Shown here: piece by piece, positions 1 through 5,685 of the stretch
Position numbering within the stretch: position 1 is the stretch's first letter
How the letters are laid out: each line of letters begins with the position of its first letter
Source of the DNA: Nitrospirota bacterium
Lineage (GTDB): Bacteria; Nitrospirota; Nitrospiria; Nitrospirales; UBA8639
NCBI GenBank assembly: GCA_029879555.1
Contig: JAOUQB010000094.1
Coordinates: 1-8,113 of the forward strand
Reading direction: 5' to 3'
Length of the DNA stretch: 8,113 nt
The notes under the pieces: model-generated
The model's database searches: none
What the model saw: the letters and a program-made list of their open reading frames with translations, nothing else
What the model was told of the DNA's origin: nothing
Program-made: the position numbers and the translations under genes

Positions 1-807
1 GGGTGAGAGGGTCCGGACCGGCATGTCTTCAAGATCCCCGTTAATGTTGAAGTCAGCTATGATGAAGGGATCAAGGCCAAGAACTTCTTCTAATCTGGCC
101 CATGCCGTGGTGCGATTCGAGGCAATTCTCGCGAGCTCTACTTGACCCTCAAATAAGACGTTTTCTGCGAGGTAGATATCCAGATCATTTACCAATCCAG
201 CGTGATATCTGACTTTCAACTCTTCCACCGTCGTTTGAAACAAGTTGACGTTACCGGTCACAAAGTTGTGCATCGCTTCTTGAAGGAGCACGTCATCATA
301 CGCGTCACGCGCCTTGGCGGCGGTTGCCAGGACTTCTTGAATGACTAGCTGAGTAACCCGGAGCGCATCGACTTCTGCCACCTTTCGTCGAAGGGGAACA
401 TTCCAAAGGTCAGAAATTCTGAACAAAAGGTCTATCTCGGTATTTGTCCCGCTCGCCCCACGGGTGGGAAAGCGAAACAGAGCGCCGAGCTCTGGGTTCG
501 TGTACAGGCCCGCCTGAACCACATCTGCTCGCGCAATGCCTAAGGATTCCAATGTCGATTGAAGTTGCTTGTTGTTGAGCAAAGCTATCTGCATCGCCTC
601 TTTCCGCGTCAGCCCCTCCTTCAGACATTCATTGACTATTCTGTCAATTTCCACTCGTTCGTCAGGAGTTTGCGGCCAATCCAGAGAATTTCCTGTCCGA
701 GCAAGGCTTTCACGCTCGATCTTGGTGCGGTCTTGTGCCACATCCACTGTGGCGCAGCCTTCCACGATGAGCATGGCACTGAGGACATACAGAATGGAGA
801 GCTTCAT
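1..807 (-). CDS. TolC-family outer-membrane efflux lipoprotein, N-terminal 269 residues (C-terminus beyond window)
   Basis: I translated this by hand on the minus strand. It is open from ATG at 807 to the left edge, so the protein is cut at residue 269 by the window and not by a stop. The N-terminus has a hydrophobic signal segment ending in IVEGC (Cys18), which fits a lipobox, so a lipid-anchored outer-membrane factor of the CusC/OprM kind is likely. Residues 66-105 carry the usual start of an outer-membrane efflux repeat: TRKEAMQIALLNN, then ARADVVQAGLYTNPEL. Long helix-like stretches follow (about 142-245), including the RYHAGLVNDLD turn typical of the periplasmic helical barrel. Proteins of this family form the outer-membrane channel of tripartite pumps. 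The start is supported by AAGGGA seven bases upstream and by a 4-nt overlap (ATGA) with the stop of the multicopper oxidase, suggesting coupled translation. A copper or other metal substrate is inferred from the neighbours only. The family call is firm. Confidence 0.9.
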   Translation of the reverse strand, partial: MKLSILYVLSAMLIVEGCATVDVAQDRTKIERESLARTGNSLDWPQTPDERVEIDRIVNECLKEGLTRKEAMQIALLNNKQLQSTLESLGIARADVVQAGLYTNPELGALFRFPTRGASGTNTEIDLLFRISDLWNVPLRRKVAEVDALRVTQLVIQEVLATAAKARDAYDDVLLQEAMHNFVTGNVNLFQTTVEELKVRYHAGLVNDLDIYLAENVLFEGQVELARIASNRTTAWARLEEVLGLDPFIIADFNINGDLEDMPVRTLSP

Positions 808-2120
808 GGCGTGTTCCCTTGAGATTGGCTGGGGTGTTGCCATGGGGCCTTAGGATCGGTGGGGACAACCTGGACAAGGGTGAACATGCCCCCATGCGGC
901 ATAATGCCCATGGGCGCATCGGCCATCGCATTCATAACATGATGAAGTTTGTGGCAATGCATTCGCCACACCCCGGGATTCCACGCGATAAACTCAACAT
1001 CTCTTGTTGTACCTGGCGGTACGTTAATCGTTGACCCGTGCCATTGAGCCGGTTTCGGAATGGGGCCACCTTCCGTTCCCACGACACGCCACGAGTAGCC
1101 ATGAATATGAATCGGGTGACTTTGCATACTGAGATTGCCGAAGCGAATACGAACGCGTTCCCCTTGTTGAATGGTCAACGAGTCAATACTCGGCGCGGCT
1201 TTCCCATTAAACGTAAACCAATTGAAATTCATGGAGCTGATATTAGGATTGGGATTGCCTGGGGCAAACGTCCATTCCTGGAGTAAAATTGCAAACTCTT
1301 TGTCAGGCTTCTCCTCTTCATGTTTTGGATGGACCACCAATAGGCCTCCGAGACCCAACGCGTCTTGTTTCATGACGTTGAATCCTGTGTGATACATAAA
1401 GGTGCCGTGTTGATACAGGGTGAACTCATACACATGGGTCCCGTCTGGTGGCGTCGGGGCTTCAGTGACTCCCCCGGCCCCATCTTGGCTATTGGGAATC
1501 TCCAAGCCATGCCAATGAATGGAAGTCGGTTCGGGTAATTCGTTTTTCAGGATGACGCGAATGCGATCACCTTCAGTCACTTCAATGGTCGGTCCGGGAA
1601 CTGATCCGTTGTAGCCCCATACCAACCCCTTCTGCACGGTGTGCGTCATTTCGCCAGCCATGTCTCCAAAAAAACGGTTCATAGCCGGGATGGCTGATTG
1701 ATCCATAGGTTTTCCATCCGTAAAGACATGGGTGAGGGGTTGTGCAATTAAGGCAAACACTTTGACTGGCCCATCCATTTCATACCCAAGAGGAGGCACA
1801 TTCACGGTGTCTACCATGCCCATTTGGTGGTTCATCAATGGTGGGGGAGGTGAATAAACCTTCCCTTTTTCAATACGAGGTGAACGTATTGTCCCAAGTC
1901 GTGGCGACATGTCCATTGAATCTCCTGATGACGACATCCCTTTCTGGCTCTCTTTGTGAGAATGTCCTGAAGATGTAGCCTCCAGGACAGGCCCAGGATC
2001 ATTGGCATTCAGTATCCCCCGAACATGAGGTCCAGTCTGAGCCTGCACAATACTTGGAAAAATCCAGATCAGAGCCGCAATGATAAAAAGTTGAATCTCT
2101 TGCGAGGATGTATGTCGCAT
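804..2120 (-). CDS. Periplasmic multicopper oxidase (copper-resistance type)
   Basis: 438 residues. There is a Sec-type signal peptide (hydrophobic 11-26, likely cleavage after VQA, residue 27). A His/Met-rich linker (about 50-102, with GHSH, DSMDM and NHQMGM) is the sort of segment that binds copper in CopA/CueO-like proteins. The first cupredoxin domain (about 165-266) has the HWHG motif (His202, His204). The last domain (about 310-415) has HPIHIHG (335, 338, 340) and HCHKLHHVMNAM (388-399). By family alignment, His335, Cys389, His394 and Met399 form the type 1 site, and His388/His390 with the other HxH pairs hold the trinuclear cluster. The second motif, normally HxH, reads YHTG (His244, Gly246), so one expected type 3 ligand is absent. 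The enzyme probably oxidises Cu(I) or another reduced metal or organic substrate in the periplasm. AGGAG lies seven bases before the ATG. It sits between a small exported protein and a TolC-family gene, as in copper-tolerance operons. Its natural substrate cannot be read from sequence. Confidence 0.93.
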   Translation of the reverse strand: MRHTSSQEIQLFIIAALIWIFPSIVQAQTGPHVRGILNANDPGPVLEATSSGHSHKESQKGMSSSGDSMDMSPRLGTIRSPRIEKGKVYSPPPPLMNHQMGMVDTVNVPPLGYEMDGPVKVFALIAQPLTHVFTDGKPMDQSAIPAMNRFFGDMAGEMTHTVQKGLVWGYNGSVPGPTIEVTEGDRIRVILKNELPEPTSIHWHGLEIPNSQDGAGGVTEAPTPPDGTHVYEFTLYQHGTFMYHTGFNVMKQDALGLGGLLVVHPKHEEEKPDKEFAILLQEWTFAPGNPNPNISSMNFNWFTFNGKAAPSIDSLTIQQGERVRIRFGNLSMQSHPIHIHGYSWRVVGTEGGPIPKPAQWHGSTINVPPGTTRDVEFIAWNPGVWRMHCHKLHHVMNAMADAPMGIMPHGGMFTLVQVVPTDPKAPWQHPSQSQGNTP

Positions 2121-2243
2121 GCCATGACTCCTATGTTGAAAATATTTCTCGTTGGCTCAAGAACACACTTGGCGAAAGTTGTCGCCTGTCATCGAGCCAA
2201 TGATCCGAAGAGATGCACGTGCAGCCCAATAGAACGGAAAAAT

Positions 2244-2597
2244 TTAAATCAGAAAAGTGGAGAGGAAGAGGTAGCGAGGAGGACCTTCAACATGAAGAGC
2301 GTCACGCGAGTAAATCTCAAGATTGTGCATGACAGGGACAGGAAAAAATGAAAGAGGGATAGTTCGCCAAAAAACGCGTTCCATGTCTGCCTCCCATGCG
2401 GATAGGGAAGACAGGAGGGAATCGAAGCATTCGCCTTCTGTATTCGAGGAGTCATGAGCATGATGCGCCGGCAAAGAAGAAGCCTCTGCCGTATTGACCG
2501 TCATTGGGCAGAAGAGACTCAAGCTCCCACACACAAGTAGGACCATGGCGCAGAACAACGAAAGACTTCTTATTGACGCAATGTTAAATTTCGTCAT
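2244..2597 (-). CDS. Small exported His/Cys-containing protein, first gene of the copper operon
   Basis: 117 residues. I do not recognise a named family. The N-terminus is a strong signal-like hydrophobic segment (about 11-32), with a plausible cleavage after TAEA (residue 39). The mature part starts with a short polar stretch holding HHAH (45-48) and a Cys (57), then an aromatic segment (77-90), and ends with a hydrophobic tail (PPRYLFLSTFLI). Small secreted proteins with a His cluster are common beside copper-handling genes, where they may bind metal. That role is an inference from position and composition. It lies 123 nt upstream of the multicopper oxidase on the same strand. The ribosome binding site is weak (AGGG 13 bases before the ATG), so the exact start is uncertain; Met18 is an alternative but would shorten the signal segment. 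Coding status is supported by the coherent signal-peptide architecture and the operon position. Confidence 0.65.
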   Translation of the reverse strand: MTKFNIASIRSLSLFCAMVLLVCGSLSLFCPMTVNTAEASSLPAHHAHDSSNTEGECFDSLLSSLSAWEADMERVFWRTIPLSFFPVPVMHNLEIYSRDALHVEGPPRYLFLSTFLI

Positions 2598-2626
2598 GGG
2601 TTCATTGTATCCCTAAAGAAGAAGAC

Positions 2627-2657
2627 TTTCTAGGAGTCCCATTGCCCTATTTGTCAA
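2627..2657 (-). promoter_or_regulatory. Possible promoter of the copper operon with a long (19-nt) spacer
   Basis: On the minus strand a perfect TTGACA (2657-2652) is followed after 19 nt by TAGAAA (2632-2627), which matches TATAAT at four of six bases. Transcription would begin near 2620, about 23 nt before the start of the small exported protein. A 19-nt spacer is the hallmark of promoters activated by MerR-family metal sensors such as CueR, which would suit the genes. However, the spacer does not show the clear dyad such regulators bind, so regulation by that family is only a suggestion. Confidence 0.3.
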
Positions 2658-2702
2658 TCCTTTACGTATGGATTTCCTGTGATCGAAGAATACGCATTTG
2701 TC

Positions 2703-2742
2703 ACTCTTTCATGATTGCCGCGTTCTGGTTGGACTCTTTCAT
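2703..2742. repeat. Short direct repeat, two copies of ACTCTTTCAT
   Basis: ACTCTTTCAT occurs at 2703-2712 and again at 2733-2742, a period of exactly 30 nt. Only two copies are seen, with unrelated sequence between them, so it is not a CRISPR array. It could be a pair of protein-binding sites about three helical turns apart or chance. Confidence 0.4.
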
Positions 2743-2770
2743 AGACGCAAGAAGACAATCCTTAGAATCC

Positions 2771-2878
2771 CAAGACAGGTCTTGTCCCGATCACCTCAGG
2801 TGCAAGTCCTTGCAGGTGTTGGCTCTCCAAGGAGATGACCCACTGGTTCTCTGTCAGCGGCTCTGGTAAATCTCCTTG
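2771..2878. repeat. Cluster of perfect short inverted repeats
   Basis: Within about 110 nt there are several exact inverted repeats: CAAGAC-AG-GTCTTG (2771-2784), CACCT-C-AGGTG (2792-2802), TGCAAG-TC-CTTGCA (2801-2814) and TCTCC-AA-GGAGA (2824-2835). A wider pair, CAAGGAGAT (2828-2836) with ATCTCCTTG (2870-2878), encloses 33 nt. The third could extend by pairing CACC (2792-2795) with GGTG (2815-2818) around a 5-nt bulge. The very short loops of the small ones (1-2 nt) suit DNA operators better than RNA hairpins, whereas the 9-bp outer pair could form an RNA stem. It may be a regulatory region, a small structured RNA or the end of a decayed mobile element; sequence alone does not decide. Confidence 0.5.
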
Positions 2879-3066
2879 AAACCAACGCATTAATTTGGCG
2901 CTTCTCTTGAGAGATTTCCCTTTATTCCTATTCCAAAAAATGGCCTGGTGATAAGGCAGCATCCGCTTTAGACTGAAAGGAGTCAAATGTGAACTAATTC
3001 ATGAATCGGGTAGCCTGCCAAATTTTGAGTTAGTGAAAGAATGATTCAGTTAGCTACGACATCATC

Positions 3067-4107
3067 ATGCTCCAGGTAACACCACTCAAGATCAAAGGGT
3101 TTGAAATCGTGGTGGTTGGAAGAGACCCGTCCTCCAATTTACATGCGATCATTGCGGTGCATTCCACAACGTTAGGCCCCTCCTTGGGAGGTATTCGGAT
3201 GTGGCCGTACGACAGTGAAAAAGAGGCCCTACAGGATGTACTCCGATTAGCGGCGGCTATGACCAAAAAGGCCGCTATCTCGGGGTTACAGATGGGTGGC
3301 GGCAAAGCCGTCATCATTGGGGATCCCGGAACAGATAAAACCCGATTGTTGCTTCGCTCCATGGGGGCATTCATCGACTCCCTGCAAGGGAAATATCTCG
3401 CCGCCAAAGATTCGGGGATCCTGCCGGAAGATTTAGATATCGTGGCAGAAAAAACCCGCCACGTGACCGGAACTACTAAAAAGCATGGGGGAAGTGGGGA
3501 TCCGTCCCTGGCGACGGCCAAGGGGATTCTCGCGGGGATGCAAGCGGCCTGCAAATTTGCGTTAGGAACCAAAACTCTCAAAGATCGGGTCGTGGCCATC
3601 CAAGGCGTTGGACAGGTCGGATGGAATTTAGGCAATCTTCTTACTCAACAGGGAGCCAAACTCTTTGTCGCCGACCTCGAACCCTCACGAGTCAAACGAG
3701 TGGAGCGATCTTGGAAGGCTATTGGTGTCCCCTTGTCGGAGATCCATCAGATACCGGCCGACATCTTTGCCCCTTGTGCCCTTGGAGGCATACTGAATGC
3801 CGACACCATCCCCCAGATTCGAGCCACAATCGTGGCTGGTGGTGCCAATAACCAATTTGGGGATGAGGAGCAAGATCCCTATCACCTCATGAAGAGAAAT
3901 ATCCTCCATGTGCCGGATTACATTGTGAATGCAGGCGGGTTGATCCATCTCTATGTACATGAAATTTTACATCAACGACGATTGGCCCCATGGATTTCGA
4001 ATATTGGAAAAACCGTTGATCAGGTATTGAAGTCATCCTTCCAAAAACAGCTCCCGCCCCTAATCATGGCTAATCAAATCGCCGCGCAAAAATTAGAGCT
4101 TTCGTAA
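3067..4107 (+). CDS. Leucine/valine dehydrogenase-type amino-acid dehydrogenase (Glu/Leu/Phe/Val dehydrogenase family)
   Basis: 346 residues, slightly shorter than the roughly 365-residue Bacillus leucine dehydrogenases, and alignable with them throughout. The family catalyses NAD-dependent reversible oxidative deamination of branched-chain amino acids to 2-oxo acids and ammonium in the cytoplasm. The catalytic domain shows TTLGPSLGGIRMW (34-46), Lys68 and GGGK80, and Asp115, the same positions as the substrate-binding and catalytic residues of Bacillus leucine dehydrogenase. The Rossmann domain carries GVGQVG (180-185) followed by an acidic residue after the second strand (VADLE, 202-205), the NAD-type pattern. 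APCALGG (235-241), GGANNQF (258-264) and NAGG (288-291) are also conserved. The residue before Asp115 is Lys where Bacillus has Glu, and NAGGVINV is replaced by NAGGLIHL, so substrate preference may differ. ATG at 3067 is the only start after an in-frame stop at 3034-3036; no clear ribosome binding site precedes it. It appears to be transcribed alone. Confidence 0.92.
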   Translation: MLQVTPLKIKGFEIVVVGRDPSSNLHAIIAVHSTTLGPSLGGIRMWPYDSEKEALQDVLRLAAAMTKKAAISGLQMGGGKAVIIGDPGTDKTRLLLRSMGAFIDSLQGKYLAAKDSGILPEDLDIVAEKTRHVTGTTKKHGGSGDPSLATAKGILAGMQAACKFALGTKTLKDRVVAIQGVGQVGWNLGNLLTQQGAKLFVADLEPSRVKRVERSWKAIGVPLSEIHQIPADIFAPCALGGILNADTIPQIRATIVAGGANNQFGDEEQDPYHLMKRNILHVPDYIVNAGGLIHLYVHEILHQRRLAPWISNIGKTVDQVLKSSFQKQLPPLIMANQIAAQKLELS

Positions 4108-4584
4108 CAGAGCACCTTTCTTTCTAAAGGTATTTCCCTTCACTGATACAGCCATTCAAAAAATTTGAAGGGTCATATCAGGTTAAGAAGAGTTTGGCAG
4201 GCTGGCGTGATAGCCCCATATACCCAGCTACCTGGCTGATTCTTGAGGAGTCTCTTACCGAAACGCTTGTTGTCGGATTGCCGTAGCTGACTGATGAAAT
4301 GAACGGAAGAGGCGACAGGTTGCAGCGAGGGTTTTTTGCGGATTTCACCACCTTTCTTCAGGGCAAATTTGCTCTCCAAGACATTCCAGCTCTGCGACTC
4401 CTCAGAAGTATCATCGTTCAATCTAAGGTGTTGCGAAATGCTACAACGGTGGCATTCTTCCAATTATTCGTTTGCAGAAATTTGTAAAGAATCAAAGCAG
4501 AAAAGAATGGTACCGAATTTGTAGTAATTATAAATATACATAGGAAACTTAATGTTGTGAACATCGATAGGGCTAAACAAAGTC
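4108..4584. other. 477-nt stretch without a convincing gene
   Basis: A minus-strand frame (4463-4173) is open but starts with TTG, lacks a ribosome binding site and matches no family I recognise. A 9-nt inverted pair, TGAGGAGTC (4244-4252) and GACTCCTCA (4396-4404), is separated by 143 nt. From about 4480 to 4560 the sequence becomes strongly AT-rich, with TATAAA (4529-4534) and TATACA (4535-4540). This is where the promoter of the downstream bPH2/cytochrome genes would be expected, although no matching -35 element is clear. Confidence 0.5.
4114..4131 (+). terminator. Possible weak terminator after the dehydrogenase
   Basis: ACCTTT and AAAGGT form a perfect 6-bp stem around the loop CTTTCT, seven nt after the dehydrogenase stop codon. 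It is A+T-rich and followed only by a broken T stretch (ATTTCCCTT), so as an intrinsic terminator it would be weak. Confidence 0.3.
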
Positions 4585-5052
4585 GTGACTGATCAAGAGG
4601 AGCCTGAACGGATCTTGTGGGAGGGGTATCCCTCTTGGGGCCAGTTTAGTTGGCTGTATTTTTTGAGCCTGTGGACGGCCTCAAGAGGAATCATTTTTGT
4701 GTATGCGGATGTCCCTGGTTGGGAGATATGGGGAGTTGGAGCTGGTCTGTTGCTGGGGGTCGCGGCCATTCTGAGGTATTGGGCAAAATATTTTATCAGC
4801 ACGCAACAAGTCATCATTCGGAATGGATATTCTGGAAAGACCATTCGATCTGCCAGACATGACATGATTCATGGGCTTGAAGTGATGCAAGGGCCCCTCT
4901 CCAAAATGTTGGGTATCGGTACGGTGGTGATTCAGTGTCAGGAATCCATTGGAACTCTGCGGTTTCGCGGGATCAAAGATCCTGAAATCGTCGAAACAAA
5001 ACTACGGGCGCTGTTACCAGCCTCTTCCCCTGTCTTTGCGTCAGCTCTATGA
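4585..5052 (+). CDS. Membrane protein with bacterial PH (bPH2, YdbS-like) domain
   Basis: 155 residues. The short cytoplasmic N-terminus contains ERILWEGYPSWG, the lead-in typical of bacterial PH-domain membrane proteins. Two hydrophobic helices follow (about 21-41 and 48-66), then a bPH2 domain (about 68-145) with FISTQQVIIRNG, a basic strand, GLEVMQGPLSKMLGIGTV and a closing LRFRGIKDPEIVETKLRALL helix. Those are the recurring elements of the DUF304/YdbS fold. The biochemical role of these proteins is poorly known; membrane association or complex assembly is the usual suggestion. The start is GTG: the upstream ATG at 4552 runs straight into a stop, and only a weak AGGG lies 12 bases before the GTG. 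It precedes the cytochrome b gene by 48 nt on the same strand and is probably co-transcribed with it, so it may serve that membrane complex, but this is inference. Confidence 0.82.
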   Translation: MTDQEEPERILWEGYPSWGQFSWLYFLSLWTASRGIIFVYADVPGWEIWGVGAGLLLGVAAILRYWAKYFISTQQVIIRNGYSGKTIRSARHDMIHGLEVMQGPLSKMLGIGTVVIQCQESIGTLRFRGIKDPEIVETKLRALLPASSPVFASAL

Positions 5053-5100
5053 CTTCATGAGATGCGTGTTGCCCTTATCTCACCATGAGTCAATGTTTTA

Positions 5101-5685
5101 ATGTCTTCTCTTTCCCGCCGAACCGTACGTATTCTTGGCTTTGTGTGCTTGACCATTTTGAGTGCCTTCCTTCTTGAGTATGTCTTGACCACGACTCCTA
5201 TTCGGCCATTTGGACATACCCAACCGGCACATCTGGTTGGATGGATTGGACTTGGCATCATAAGCTTGACCTTCGTCTATCCCTTGAAACGGTGGTGGCA
5301 TCCAAATCAGGTTTGGCCTAAACGTTGGTTCCATGTCCATATGGTCGCTGGCATTCTTGGCCCTCTTATTATCTTTATTCATGCTGGAGTGCATTTTCAT
5401 GCGTGGGTGCCTATTCTTGCGTTAGTCACGATGGTATTGGTGGTGGTTAGTGGCATTGTCGGTCAGGCATTGCATTACTGGATGTTTCAATTGCTCTATG
5501 AACGTCGGCATCAACAAGACTTCGAAGGACTATCGGAGGAGGCTGTTGAAGCTCGTTTGCACGATTTGGCCTTACAAGAAAAAGCGCTGCGATGGTGGAA
5601 ATGCCTCCATGGTCCTTTAACATGGTCGTTTGTCGCCCTCACGATGCTCCACCTTGGAGGCGCACTTTTTTACGGAGGCTTGTAA
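5101..5685 (+). CDS. Five-helix membrane protein with dihaem cytochrome b signature
   Basis: 194 residues. I do not recognise a named family. Hydrophobic helices fall at about 8-30, 44-62, 80-98, 102-125 and 168-190, with a charged, probably cytoplasmic helical segment (133-165) between the last two. Helix 3 carries His80 and His94, and helix 5 carries His170 and His184. Both pairs are 14 residues apart, as in cytochrome b/b6 and the ferric-reductase/NOX fold, where such pairs ligate two stacked b haems across the membrane. With the positive N-terminus inside, His80/His170 fall on the cytoplasmic side and His94/His184 on the periplasmic side, a self-consistent geometry. Further His residues lie at 44, 98, 100 and 125. 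ATG 5101 is the only start after the in-frame stop at 5086-5088; the ribosome binding site is poor. The directly abutting pentahaem cytochrome c gene suggests the two form one electron-transfer complex, probably exchanging electrons with quinones. That role is inferred. Confidence 0.75.
   Translation: MSSLSRRTVRILGFVCLTILSAFLLEYVLTTTPIRPFGHTQPAHLVGWIGLGIISLTFVYPLKRWWHPNQVWPKRWFHVHMVAGILGPLIIFIHAGVHFHAWVPILALVTMVLVVVSGIVGQALHYWMFQLLYERRHQQDFEGLSEEAVEARLHDLALQEKALRWWKCLHGPLTWSFVALTMLHLGGALFYGGL
5674..5678 (+). promoter_or_regulatory. Strong ribosome binding site of the pentahaem cytochrome, inside the cytochrome b gene
   Basis: GGAGG lies seven bases before ATG 5686, within the last codons of the upstream gene, whose TAA stop (5683-5685) directly touches the ATG. 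It is the clearest Shine-Dalgarno sequence among the plus-strand genes here. It fixes the start and supports coupled synthesis of the two cytochromes. Confidence 0.75.

Larger units (their letters stand above)
2598..3066. other. Gene-free divergent region between the copper operon and the dehydrogenase
   Basis: No convincing gene is present. A minus-strand open frame (2762-2986) begins with TTG, has no ribosome binding site and resembles nothing I know. What the stretch does hold is a candidate minus-strand promoter near 2627-2657, two copies of a 10-mer 30 nt apart, and a cluster of short perfect inverted repeats at 2771-2878. The leader of the plus-strand dehydrogenase lies at its right end and has no strong Shine-Dalgarno sequence. 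Confidence 0.6.

Noticed and set aside
2214..2223. Perfect palindrome TGCACGTGCA between the small exported protein and the multicopper oxidase
   Set aside because: It is a single short palindrome with no promoter elements nearby. I note it but cannot assign a role.
2703..2835. CRISPR-like array or insertion sequence
   Set aside because: Only two direct copies of a 10-mer are present, with no repeated longer unit and no transposase or terminal-repeat pair with target duplication.
2762..2986. Minus-strand open frame of 74 residues in the divergent region
   Set aside because: It starts with TTG, has no ribosome binding site and no recognisable motif, and it overlaps the inverted-repeat cluster. 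I cannot support it as a gene, although a decayed gene is not excluded.
3054..3635. Long antisense open frame of 193 residues opposite the dehydrogenase
   Set aside because: It lies fully across a well-supported dehydrogenase gene; its length reflects the codon pattern of the real gene. Its Pro/Ser/Arg-rich translation has no motif.
4173..4463. Minus-strand open frame of 96 residues
   Set aside because: TTG start, no ribosome binding site, no signal peptide or family motif, and composition without clear coding pattern.
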